A stretch of 64,000 nucleotides of DNA, from assembly GCF_003260195.1 (NCBI RefSeq), contig NZ_QEIH01000004.1, positions 1 through 64,000 on the forward strand, given 5' to 3'. Positions 8,190 to 17,321 of this stretch are shown piece by piece. The notes under the pieces are model-generated. The model ran no database searches, was not told the DNA's origin, and saw only the letters and a program-made list of their open reading frames with translations. The translations under genes and the position numbers were made by a program. This stretch comes from Lutibacter citreus. GTDB lineage: Bacteria; Bacteroidota; Bacteroidia; Flavobacteriales; Flavobacteriaceae. Numbering within the stretch: the first letter of the stretch is position 1; each line of letters begins with the position of its first letter.

Positions 8190-11100
8190 TTATTTAACCA
8201 ATGATCCTTCCATTATGGCCGCAACCACATCTGGATTTAATAAAGTTGAAATATCTCCTAAATTTGAAGTTTCATTCTCTGCAATTTTACGTAAAATACG
8301 TCTCATAATTTTTCCTGATCGTGTTTTTGGTAGTCCAGGTACAAACTGAATTTTATCTAATTTTGCTATTGGGCCAATAGTACGTGCAATTAATTCATTA
8401 ATTTCGGTACGTAAAAAATCTTTATTTCCTGGTTCCTCGTATACAATTACATAAGCATACAATGCATTTCCTTTAATATCATGAGGATAACCAACAATTG
8501 CGGATTCTACAACATTACTATGTTCGTTAATAATATTTTCAATTGGTGCAGTTCCTAAATTATGACCAGAAACTATTACAACATCATCTACTCTACCTGT
8601 AATTCTATAATTTCCCTCTAAATCTCTAAATGAACCATCTCCTGTAAAGTATTTGTCCTTAAACGCCGTAAAATAAGTTTCTTTATAACGTTTGTGATCT
8701 CCATATATAGTTCTTGCCATAGACGGCCAAGGATATTTAATACATAATTTCCCTTCCGCAGGGTTCGTATTTAACTCTTCTCCATTTTCATCAACTAAAC
8801 ATGGCTGAATTCCTGGTAAGGGTCTTGTTGCAAAAGTTGGTTTTGTTGGTGTAACTCCACCTAAAGGAGAAATCATAATTCCACCTGTTTCTGTTTGCCA
8901 CCAAGTATCTACAATTGGAGATTTTTGTTTTCCTATTTTTTCATCATACCAGTGCCAAGCCTCTTCATTTATTGGCTCTCCTACTGTTCCTAATACTTTT
9001 ATTGAACTTAAATCGTGTTTTTCAATTAATTCATTTGGTTGTGCTGCCAATGCTCTAATTGCAGTTGGTGCTGTATAAAACTGATTTACTTTATACTTTT
9101 CAACTATTTGCCAAAAACGTCCATAATCTGGATATGAAGGAATTCCTTCAAACATTAAAGTTGTTGCTCCTGCAGCCAACGGTCCATAAACTATATATGA
9201 ATGTCCGGTAATCCAACCAATATCAGCAGTACAAAAATACACATCACCATGTGTATATTGAAATACATTTTTAAAACTATATGCTGTATGAATCATATAA
9301 CCAGCACAAGTATGCACCATTCCTTTTGGTTTACCTGTTGATCCTGAAGTATATAAAATAAACAACATATCTTCTGCATCCATTACCTCAGCGTCGCAAA
9401 CAGCATCAACTTTAGCAATTTCATCGTGCCACCAAATATCTCGTCCTGCTTTCATGTTAATATCTCCATTAACTCTATTTAAAACAATTGCTTTTTCAAT
9501 AGTTGGACAAGTTTCCAATGCTTCATCAACAATAGTTTTAAAATCTACAGCTTTACTTCCTCTAAAAACACCATCAGAAGTTAGTAAAACTTTACATTCG
9601 GCATCGTTAATTCTTGTTGAAAGAGCTACTGCAGAAAATCCAGCAAAAACTACTGAATGAACAGCTCCAATTCTAGCACAAGCCAATACAGCAATTGCTA
9701 ATTCAGGAACCATAGGCATATACACACAAACTCTATCTCCTTTTTCTACACCATTATTTTTTAAAACATTTGAAAATTTACAAACCTCAGCATGTAATTC
9801 TTTATAAGTAAAAGTTCTGTTAGATTCTGTTGGATCATTTGGTTCCCAAATAATAGCTAAGTCATCACCTCTTTTTGATAAATGACGATCTAAACAATTT
9901 TCTGTAATATTTAATTTAGCACCTTTAAACCATTCAAACTTTGGTTTATCCCAATCGTATTCAACAACAGAATCCCATTTTTTATGCCAAGTAAAAGTTT
10001 CGGCAATTTGAGCCCAAAATCCTTCAGGATCATTAACACTATGTTGATATGATTTATAATATTTAATGAAAGAATCTACTTTTAAATCTGCTAATGTTTG
10101 TTTTTCTTCTTCAGTAGCATGTTCGTAAATTCCAATTTTATGTAATTTGAATTCGTGCGTAATTTCATTAATAATTTCAGGATCATCAATTGTTGAAGGA
10201 ATTGTATATTCAACTCCATCTGCAATATTTCTTAATAATTTACGAAGAATTTTGCCAGAACGTGTTTTTGGTAATCTGTTAACCAATAACACTTTTTTTA
10301 GAGAAGCAACGGCTCCAATTTGCTTACGAACTTCCTGAACAATTTTGTATTCTAATTCAAAACTAGAAACATAATCTCCAGATTTTAAAACAACTAAAGC
10401 CAAAGGAACTTGCCCTTTTAACTGATCTTCAATCCCAAAAACAGCACATTCAGCAACCGAAGGATTAGCTGCTACAACTTCTTCCATTTCGGCTGTAGAT
10501 AATCTGTGCCCTGCAACATTTATAACATCATCAACACGGCCAGTGATAAATACATATCCATCTTCATCTGTATAACCACCATCACCAGAAAAATAATAAC
10601 CTGGTAATTTTTTAAGATAACCATCAACATATCTGTCTGTATTTCCCCAAATATTTAGTAAAGTTCCTGGAGGCATTGGTAATTTTACAGCTACTAAACC
10701 TTCTTCATTTGGTCCTAATTGTTTTCCTTCTGCATTTAAAATATGAATATCATACCCCGGAACTGCTTTTGCTGCTGAACCTGGCTTAATAGGTAAATGT
10801 TCAACTCCCATTAAATTAGATAACATTGGCCAACCAGATTCTGTTTGCCACCAATGATCAATTACAGGAATATTTAATTGATCTTCGAGCCAGCTTAAAG
10901 TGGCTGCATCACAACGTTCTCCTGCTAAAAACTGATATTTTAAACAACTTAAATCGTACATTTTTAGTAATTCTCCATCAGGGTCTTCTTTTTTAATAGC
11001 ACGAATTGCAGTTGGAGCGGTAAACATAACCTTTACATTATTTTCACTTATAATTCTCCAAAAAGTACTTGCATCAGGTGTTTTAATCGGTTTTCCTTCA

Positions 11101-12014
11101 AAAATAATAGTTGTATTTCTATTTAATAAAGGTCCGTATACAATATAACTGTGCCCTACAACCCAACCAACATCTGAAGCCGCCCAGAAGGTATCACCCT
11201 CATCAACTCCATAAATATTTTTCATAGAATATTTTAAGGCTGTTGCATATCCTCCAGTATCTCTTAAAATTCCTTTTGGTTTTCCTGTAGTACCTGAAGT
11301 ATATAAAATATATAAAGGATCTGTTGATTTCATTTCTACACAATCAACCGGTTCCGATTTTTTTACTAATTTTTTATAACTAATATAACGCTCTGTTTTA
11401 GTGTTTAACGCTCCTAAATTTCGTTTATAAACAATTACTTTATCTGGTTTATGTGTTGCTAATTTAATAGCTTCATCAACTAAAGGTTTATAGGCTATTA
11501 ATCTGTCTACTTCCATCCCTGAAGTTGCAGTTATAATTGCTTTTGGTTTACAATCATCTATTCTTATGGCTAGTTCATGTGGGGCAAAACCTCCAAAAAC
11601 AACTGAATGAATTGCTCCAATTCTTGCACAAGCCAACATACTAAATGCAGCATGTGGAATCATTGGCATATAAACAATTACAGTATCTCCTTTTTTAACG
11701 CCTAAATCACGAAGTCCTCCTGCCAAACGTTCAACTTCACTTTTAACTTTACTATAACTATATTTTACTTTTCTTTGAGTTACCGGAGAATCGTAAATTA
11801 TTGCAGTTTGATCTCCATATCCATCTTCAACATGTTTATCTACTGCTAAATAACACATATTTAACTTTCCATCAGCAAACCAACGATCAAATCCATTTTC
11901 ATCTTTAGACAAAATAGATGTTGGTTCTTTATACCATTTTAATTTTTTTGTTTGGTCTTTCCAAAATACTTCTGGATTTTCAATACTACTATTATAATGC
12001 TTTTGGTAACTCAT
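8190..12014 (-). CDS. Tandem fusion of two acyl-CoA synthetases (AMP-binding, acetyl/propionyl-CoA synthetase type)
   Basis: A single 1274-residue open frame encodes two complete AMP-forming acyl-CoA synthetases; such enzymes are normally ~630-650 residues each. The first half (1 to ~620) resembles propionyl/acetoacetyl-type synthetases, with TSGTTGKPKG near 239 and PKTRSGKILRK near 580. The second half (~650 to the end) is a canonical acetyl-CoA synthetase, with TSGSTGKPKG near 887 and PKTRSGKIMRR near 1227. Both catalytic lysines are therefore present. The linker (~620-650) contains no Met codon, so an independent start for the second half is unlikely. It is the last gene of the acetate operon, after the response regulator. 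The expected role is activation of acetate and another short-chain acid to CoA thioesters; the specificity of the first half is uncertain. Confidence 0.9.
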   Translation of the reverse strand: MSYQKHYNSSIENPEVFWKDQTKKLKWYKEPTSILSKDENGFDRWFADGKLNMCYLAVDKHVEDGYGDQTAIIYDSPVTQRKVKYSYSKVKSEVERLAGGLRDLGVKKGDTVIVYMPMIPHAAFSMLACARIGAIHSVVFGGFAPHELAIRIDDCKPKAIITATSGMEVDRLIAYKPLVDEAIKLATHKPDKVIVYKRNLGALNTKTERYISYKKLVKKSEPVDCVEMKSTDPLYILYTSGTTGKPKGILRDTGGYATALKYSMKNIYGVDEGDTFWAASDVGWVVGHSYIVYGPLLNRNTTIIFEGKPIKTPDASTFWRIISENNVKVMFTAPTAIRAIKKEDPDGELLKMYDLSCLKYQFLAGERCDAATLSWLEDQLNIPVIDHWWQTESGWPMLSNLMGVEHLPIKPGSAAKAVPGYDIHILNAEGKQLGPNEEGLVAVKLPMPPGTLLNIWGNTDRYVDGYLKKLPGYYFSGDGGYTDEDGYVFITGRVDDVINVAGHRLSTAEMEEVVAANPSVAECAVFGIEDQLKGQVPLALVVLKSGDYVSSFELEYKIVQEVRKQIGAVASLKKVLLVNRLPKTRSGKILRKLLRNIADGVEYTIPSTIDDPEIINEITHEFKLHKIGIYEHATEEEKQTLADLKVDSFIKYYKSYQHSVNDPEGFWAQIAETFTWHKKWDSVVEYDWDKPKFEWFKGAKLNITENCLDRHLSKRGDDLAIIWEPNDPTESNRTFTYKELHAEVCKFSNVLKNNGVEKGDRVCVYMPMVPELAIAVLACARIGAVHSVVFAGFSAVALSTRINDAECKVLLTSDGVFRGSKAVDFKTIVDEALETCPTIEKAIVLNRVNGDINMKAGRDIWWHDEIAKVDAVCDAEVMDAEDMLFILYTSGSTGKPKGMVHTCAGYMIHTAYSFKNVFQYTHGDVYFCTADIGWITGHSYIVYGPLAAGATTLMFEGIPSYPDYGRFWQIVEKYKVNQFYTAPTAIRALAAQPNELIEKHDLSSIKVLGTVGEPINEEAWHWYDEKIGKQKSPIVDTWWQTETGGIMISPLGGVTPTKPTFATRPLPGIQPCLVDENGEELNTNPAEGKLCIKYPWPSMARTIYGDHKRYKETYFTAFKDKYFTGDGSFRDLEGNYRITGRVDDVVIVSGHNLGTAPIENIINEHSNVVESAIVGYPHDIKGNALYAYVIVYEEPGNKDFLRTEINELIARTIGPIAKLDKIQFVPGLPKTRSGKIMRRILRKIAENETSNLGDISTLLNPDVVAAIMEGSLVK

Positions 12015-12066
12015 ATTATAAATTTTTAGTTGTTATTCACCCCCCAGTTTAAACTTGAGTGTATTT

Positions 12067-12429
12067 TTATTTTATTAATTCTTTTACTTCCTTAACCAAT
12101 TTTTTTACTGAAAAAGGTTTTGACATATATTTATCTGCTCCCAATTGCAAACCTAATTCTATGTCTGATGCTTTATTTTTTGCCGAAAGAAAAATGACTT
12201 TTATTTTACTTAAATTCTCATCTCCTTTTAAATATTTTAAAACTTGATACCCGTCTACATTTGGCATCATAATATCCAATAAAATAATATCTGGAATATT
12301 ATTTTCTGCTATTTCAATTGCTTCAGTACCATCACGAGCAATAAAAACTTCAAAATTTTCTTTTTTAAAAATATATTCTAATGACATTACAATATTTGGT
12401 TCATCGTCAACTATTAAAATTTTTCTCAT
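12067..12429 (-). CDS. Single-domain response regulator (receiver only)
   Basis: This 120-residue CheY-like receiver has the acidic pair VDDE (8-11), phospho-acceptor Asp52 in LLDIMMPNVDG, the conserved SAK near 82-84 and Lys104. The protein ends directly after the receiver, with no DNA-binding or enzymatic output domain. It begins 1 base after the stop of the symporter-kinase gene, so it is the cognate partner of that sensor. In Proteobacteria the related CrbS sensor pairs with CrbR, a LuxR-type activator of acs; here the output must pass through another protein. The adjacent InsA-like HTH protein (18671) is a possible candidate, but that is inference. Confidence 0.9.
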   Translation of the reverse strand: MRKILIVDDEPNIVMSLEYIFKKENFEVFIARDGTEAIEIAENNIPDIILLDIMMPNVDGYQVLKYLKGDENLSKIKVIFLSAKNKASDIELGLQLGADKYMSKPFSVKKLVKEVKELIK

Positions 12430-12430
12430 A

Positions 12431-15061
12431 TTAAATTAGTTTAAATGGTAATGTAAATGTTAATTTGGCTCCTTGAGGGATTATATTTTCGGCCCATATT
12501 TCTCCGTTATGACTTTTTATTATCTGTTTACTTATGGCTAAACCCAACCCACTTCCTACAGGTTTTAAAATTGTTTGATTTTTTGATTGGTAAAATTTAT
12601 CAAAAATTGAGACCAAATCATTTGGATCAATTCCTTTACCATTATCAACAACTGAAACTTCACCTTTATTGTTTTTAAGTGCAGCACTTATAATAACTTC
12701 TCCATAATTTTCTTTTGAAAATTTAATAGCATTAGACAACAGATTAATTATTACTTGTTCAATTCTATCTTCATCATAAATTAATAAGGAATCAATTCCC
12801 CCGTTAAAACTTAATTTTACTCCTTTATTATCTGCAATCTGTTTGGTAGCATCCATTGATTTTCTAATTGTATTTTCAATAGAGTTTTCTTTTAAATCAA
12901 GTTGCTCTTTTCCTGTTTCCAATTTTTCTAAATCAAGAATATTATTTATCAGTCTACTTATTCTTTCACTTTCTGTTACTATACTACTTAAAAATTTGTT
13001 TTTAGTCTCTTTATCAACCTCATCATCTTCCAATAATATTTCAGAAAGCGCTCTTATTGATGTTATTGGAGTTTTCAACTCATGAGCTACGGTATCCAAA
13101 AATTCATCTTTTTGTTTGTCGCGCTCTTTTAACAATACATTAGATTGTTTTGTTTTTTTAGTTTCATCCAAAATATTTAAAACTTCGGATAAAGTAATCT
13201 CTTCTTCTTTTACTACGGTAGAAATTAAAATTCTAGAAGATGCACTACCAATACTTCCTGTTAATAATTTTTCTGAAAAGTTGACCAATCGTGCATCAGC
13301 AATAGGATTCTCTACATTTATTCCATTTTTCATATAAAACAAATTCAACGCTCTTTCTGTTCTTTCCTCTCCTAAAAACCGACTTAAAACTTGTTTTATA
13401 TCACTTACATAAGCTTCTCCTTTCCATACATAAGCATTCTCATGTAATTCTGCATATTTGGCACTATCAACAAACATTTCAGCAAAATTTCGCTCTCTAT
13501 AATTACCAACTATAATCACAGAAATTATAACATATACTAAAATATTAAAAAACAAACTCCAAAAAAAAGCGTGTGGCACTGGCTCAAATAATTGTAAACC
13601 AAATAACTCATATGGTTTTAAAAACTTCAACCCGAACAAACCATTATTTACTATTGATGTAGAAAGTAATTGTGATTCTACTGTAAAAGGTATTATTAAT
13701 GTATAAACAGTAATTAAAAACCCAATGATAATCCCATATTTTGCACCTTTAGATGATGCTCTTCTCCAAAATAAACCTCCAAAAAATGAAGGTGCTAACT
13801 GGGCAATTATAACAAAAGAAATTAAACCAATAGATACTAACGATCTATTTAAAGTAAAACTTCTATAGAAAAAATATGCTAATATTATTAATGTAAAAAT
13901 GGCAACTCTTCTTATGTTTTTAATAGATTCTGTATTTTCAGAAGATTTCCCTTTACTGTACTTTGTTAAAAATCCGTAAGGAATAATTAAATTATTACTT
14001 AACATTGTTGAAAGTGCTAAGGTTGAAATTACAACCATTGATATTGCTGCCGAAAACCCTCCAAGAAATACTATTAAAGCTAATAATTCATGTCCATTTA
14101 CAAGTGGTAACATAAGAGTAAATAAATCTGCATCAACATTTTTATTCTGAAAAACTATATTTCCTCCCCAAGCTATAAAAATTACAAAAACATTAAATAA
14201 CAATAGATATAAAGGAAATAACCAAATAACTTTTTTTAAATATTTTTCTCTTTCATTTTCAACAACTGTAACTTGAAATTGTCTTGGTAATAACATTATT
14301 GCAATCATTGAAAGCATTGTTAAAAAAAACCAATTAAATCCGCCTTCTAACCCATTTATTGTTTGTTGACTTTTAAAATTTGGTAAAAATGAGGCTTGAT
14401 TATAAATATCTGAAGGTCCATTAAATAAATAAAATGTTACATAAATTCCTATAATTAAAAAGAATACTAATTTAATTATAGACTCTAAAGCCACTGCTGT
14501 AATAATTCCTTTATGACGCTCAGACGCATCTGTATGTTGAGTTCCAAAAAAAGCTGCAAAAATTGCTAATAAAATTGCTATATAAAAAGTAGTATCATTA
14601 ACTATAGAGTTTGTTATTGTTTTATGATCTGTGATAACATTAAACGTTTCCGAAATAGCTTTTAACTGAAGTGAAATATATGGTACAATAGCCAATACAC
14701 ATACAATAGTTACTAATGCTCCTAAAAAACGACTATTTCCATAACGTAATGAAATAAAATCTGCTAATGATGAAATTTTGTTCGCTTTGGATATTTTTAA
14801 AATTTTACGCATTAAAATTATCCAGGCCGGAATAATAATAACCGGACCTAAATAGATTGTTAAAAATTTTAATCCTGAAGTTGCTGCTAAACCTACACTT
14901 CCATAATAAGTCCAAGCTGTGCAATAAACAGCTAAAGACAATGTATATACGTAAGGATTATTAACCCATTTACTTTTTGAATTTTTCTCAGCCCAATAAG
15001 CAACATAAAAAATGACCGACAAATAAATAATAATTATAAATATGACTAAAAAACTACTCAT
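12431..15061 (-). CDS. Sodium:solute symporter-STAC-histidine kinase (CrbS-like acetate sensor)
   Basis: This 876-residue protein has three parts. An N-terminal SSS-family transporter with about 13 membrane segments covers ~1-520. A STAC connector covers ~540-620 (KGEAYVSDIKQVLSRFLGEE region). A histidine kinase follows, with DHp motif HELKTPI at about 658, N-box LLSNAIKFSK, G1 DNGKGID, the F-box and GSGLGLAISKQ. The architecture matches CrbS of Vibrio and Pseudomonas, which controls acetate utilisation. Its location between actP and acs, followed directly by a receiver protein, supports sensing of acetate or its transport. Whether the transporter part carries solute itself is unknown. Its start overlaps the preceding small membrane gene by 8 bases. 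Confidence 0.9.
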   Translation of the reverse strand: MSSFLVIFIIIIYLSVIFYVAYWAEKNSKSKWVNNPYVYTLSLAVYCTAWTYYGSVGLAATSGLKFLTIYLGPVIIIPAWIILMRKILKISKANKISSLADFISLRYGNSRFLGALVTIVCVLAIVPYISLQLKAISETFNVITDHKTITNSIVNDTTFYIAILLAIFAAFFGTQHTDASERHKGIITAVALESIIKLVFFLIIGIYVTFYLFNGPSDIYNQASFLPNFKSQQTINGLEGGFNWFFLTMLSMIAIMLLPRQFQVTVVENEREKYLKKVIWLFPLYLLLFNVFVIFIAWGGNIVFQNKNVDADLFTLMLPLVNGHELLALIVFLGGFSAAISMVVISTLALSTMLSNNLIIPYGFLTKYSKGKSSENTESIKNIRRVAIFTLIILAYFFYRSFTLNRSLVSIGLISFVIIAQLAPSFFGGLFWRRASSKGAKYGIIIGFLITVYTLIIPFTVESQLLSTSIVNNGLFGLKFLKPYELFGLQLFEPVPHAFFWSLFFNILVYVIISVIIVGNYRERNFAEMFVDSAKYAELHENAYVWKGEAYVSDIKQVLSRFLGEERTERALNLFYMKNGINVENPIADARLVNFSEKLLTGSIGSASSRILISTVVKEEEITLSEVLNILDETKKTKQSNVLLKERDKQKDEFLDTVAHELKTPITSIRALSEILLEDDEVDKETKNKFLSSIVTESERISRLINNILDLEKLETGKEQLDLKENSIENTIRKSMDATKQIADNKGVKLSFNGGIDSLLIYDEDRIEQVIINLLSNAIKFSKENYGEVIISAALKNNKGEVSVVDNGKGIDPNDLVSIFDKFYQSKNQTILKPVGSGLGLAISKQIIKSHNGEIWAENIIPQGAKLTFTLPFKLI

Positions 15062-15248
15062 AAAACTTATTTAAAATTATATAAGATATTATTATACTCA
15101 ATATCCAAATAAAAAAAACATAAAAATAAATAAGAGGAAAACCCATAAAAGATGAGCTATAATTAAATAATAATATTATTGGAATGTTAAACAAACACAA
15201 TAATATTATTGAAATAACTATTAATTTTTGTTGATGTCTTTTTTTCAC
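15054..15248 (-). CDS. Small two-helix membrane protein (DUF3311-like), symporter-kinase partner
   Basis: This 64-residue protein has a basic N terminus (MKKRHQQK) and two hydrophobic segments (about 9-29 and 38-60). It ends by overlapping the start of the symporter-kinase by 8 bases, so it is translationally coupled to it. Small two-helix proteins of this sort (DUF3311 type) commonly precede SSS transporters and may act as accessory subunits. The assignment rests on size, topology and position rather than a strong motif. Confidence 0.6.
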   Translation of the reverse strand: MKKRHQQKLIVISIILLCLFNIPIILLFNYSSSFMGFPLIYFYVFFIWILSIIISYIILNKFYE

Positions 15249-15324
15249 TATTTACGTTTTAAGACAATTAAGTTACAAAAACAGCACTATAAATATTATA
15301 ATGCTGTCTGCACTAACTAATTAA

Positions 15325-17022
15325 CTAATGATCACTTGCCTCTCCAGCTCCTGATGGGATTCTAATATCTTCTACTATATCTTGAACATTTTGTGGTGGT
15401 GCAGGTGTCATTCTTGAAACAACCAATGAAACAATAAAGTTTACAACCATTGCAACAGTACCAAAACCTTCCGGTGAAATTCCAAACCACCAGTTTTCTG
15501 CAGTATCAACAGCAGGATCACCTATCCAATGTAACTTATATTTTGCCATATAGAAAAACATTAATGTTAAACCTATAATCATCCCTGAAATAGCACCTTC
15601 TTTATTCATCCTCTTATCAAAAATCCCTAACAAAATTGCTGGAAAAAATGAGGCAGCTGCCAAACCAAAAGCCAAGGCGACCACGGCGGCGACAAATCCC
15701 GGCGGATTGATACCAAAATATCCTGCAATACAAACTGCAACTAATGCACTTAAACGAGCTGCCATTAACTCTCCTTTTTCTGAGATATCTGGCTTTATAA
15801 TTTTCTTAAATAAATCGTGTGATATGGACGATGCTATTACTAACAATAAACCCGCAGCAGTTGATAATGCAGCAGCTAAACCACCTGCACCAACCAATGC
15901 AATTACCCAATTTGGTAATTGTGCAATTTCTGGATTTGCCAATACCATTATATCTCGGTCTATAGTCAATTCATTTGTAGATTTATCTGCAACATATTGC
16001 ACTACTCCATCACCATTTTTATCATCAAATTTTAATAATCCTGTTTTTTCCCAATTTCCAAACCATTCTGGTAATTCAGCATATTCAGCATTACTTACTG
16101 TTTCAATCAGTTTTGTTCTTGCAAAAACAGCTACCGCAGGAACGGTTGTATATAAAATTGCAATAAATAATAAAGCCCAACCTGCAGAAACACGAGCATC
16201 TTTTACTCTAGGAACTGTAAAGAAACGAACAATTACGTGAGGCAATCCTGCCGTACCTACCATTAAAGCCACTGTAATTGCAAACACATCTATCATAGAT
16301 TTACTTCCTGATGTATATTCGTGAAACCCTAGTTCCTGCTGAAGCCCATCTAATTTATCTAATAAATAAACACCATCTTCTCCTGCACCACCAAAACCTA
16401 ATTGAGGAATTGGGTTACCTGTCATTTGAAATGAAATGAATATTGCAGGAACCATAAAAGCAAAAATCAATACACAATATTGTGCAACTTGTGTATAAGT
16501 AATTCCCTTCATTCCTCCTAAAACAGCATAAAATAAAACGATTGCCATACCTATATAAACTCCTGTATTTATATCTACTTCAAGATAACGAGAAAATACA
16601 ATTCCAACACCACGCATTTGTCCGGCTACATATGTAAACGATACAATTAAAGCTGCAATTACTGCAACTATCCGTGCTGTATTAGAGTAATATCTATCCC
16701 CAATAAAATCAGGTACCGTAAATTTTCCAAATTTTCTTAAATAAGGTGCTAAAAGTAGTGCTAAAAGCACATAACCCCCGGTCCACCCCATTAAATAAAC
16801 CGACCCATCATATCCCGTAAATGATACAATACCAGCCAATGAGATAAATGAAGCGGCAGACATCCAGTCTGCTGCAGTAGCCATACCATTCATAATTGGA
16901 GGCACTCCTCCACCAGCTACATAAAATTCTTTTGAAGATCCTGCCCTAGCCCAAATTGCAATTCCTATATAAAGTGCAAATGTAATTCCAACAAGTATCC
17001 ATGTCCATGTTAATATTCCCAT
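15325..17022 (-). CDS. actP: Sodium:solute symporter large subunit, ActP/VC_2705-like
   Basis: This 565-residue member of the SSS family belongs to the subgroup that pairs with a DUF4212 small subunit, encoded just upstream (25-base gap). Visible features are the first helix (TWTWILVGITFALYIGIAIW), the SSS core ATAADWMSAASFISLAGIV, VAGQMRGVGIVFSRYLEV, the PHVIVRFFTV signature, and a large extramembrane insert at about 295-370 containing DKNGDGVV, a calcium-loop-like sequence. The expected role is Na+-coupled uptake of acetate or another short monocarboxylate, feeding the acyl-CoA synthetase fusion. A second, kinase-fused SSS protein in the same operon suggests transport and sensing are split between paralogues. 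Confidence 0.88.
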   Translation of the reverse strand: MGILTWTWILVGITFALYIGIAIWARAGSSKEFYVAGGGVPPIMNGMATAADWMSAASFISLAGIVSFTGYDGSVYLMGWTGGYVLLALLLAPYLRKFGKFTVPDFIGDRYYSNTARIVAVIAALIVSFTYVAGQMRGVGIVFSRYLEVDINTGVYIGMAIVLFYAVLGGMKGITYTQVAQYCVLIFAFMVPAIFISFQMTGNPIPQLGFGGAGEDGVYLLDKLDGLQQELGFHEYTSGSKSMIDVFAITVALMVGTAGLPHVIVRFFTVPRVKDARVSAGWALLFIAILYTTVPAVAVFARTKLIETVSNAEYAELPEWFGNWEKTGLLKFDDKNGDGVVQYVADKSTNELTIDRDIMVLANPEIAQLPNWVIALVGAGGLAAALSTAAGLLLVIASSISHDLFKKIIKPDISEKGELMAARLSALVAVCIAGYFGINPPGFVAAVVALAFGLAAASFFPAILLGIFDKRMNKEGAISGMIIGLTLMFFYMAKYKLHWIGDPAVDTAENWWFGISPEGFGTVAMVVNFIVSLVVSRMTPAPPQNVQDIVEDIRIPSGAGEASDH

Positions 17023-17047
17023 GATTTAATTTTTTTTTAAAGTTTAA

Positions 17048-17302
17048 TTATTCGTCAACTCCATATTTTTTATCTAGTTTATTCATCAACTTTACGTAAA
17101 CGAATATTAAGACTACAAATACATACATTGAACCTTGTTGTGCAAACCAAAAACCAAGCTTAAATCCACCTAACTTAATTGTATTTAACTGATCCACTAA
17201 TAAAATTCCAAACACGTAAGAAACTAAAAACCATATAGCTAGCAAAATTGCTAAATAACCAAGGTTCTCCTTCCAATATGCTTTCATATCTTTTTTTGAC
17301 AT
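17048..17302 (-). CDS. DUF4212 symporter small subunit
   Basis: This 84-residue protein has two membrane helices (about 14-34 and 53-73) and the family-typical YWKENLGYLAILLAIWFLVS and GFWFAQQGSMYVFVVLIFVY segments. It matches the sodium:solute symporter small-subunit family, whose members are encoded directly before ActP-like large subunits, exactly as here. It is probably required for assembly or function of the symporter at 15325. Confidence 0.9.
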   Translation of the reverse strand: MSKKDMKAYWKENLGYLAILLAIWFLVSYVFGILLVDQLNTIKLGGFKLGFWFAQQGSMYVFVVLIFVYVKLMNKLDKKYGVDE

Positions 17303-17321
17303 AATCGTAAGTTTTTAATTA

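Noticed and set aside
10030-10140. Acyl-CoA synthetase fusion as a frameshift or two adjacent genes
   Set aside because: The frame is continuous through the linker with no stop and no Met codon, so the sequence as given encodes one protein.
15707-16240. 177-codon plus-strand frame inside the ActP-like symporter gene
   Set aside because: It is antisense to a clearly conserved gene, has no recognisable domain, and its composition mirrors the complement of the symporter.
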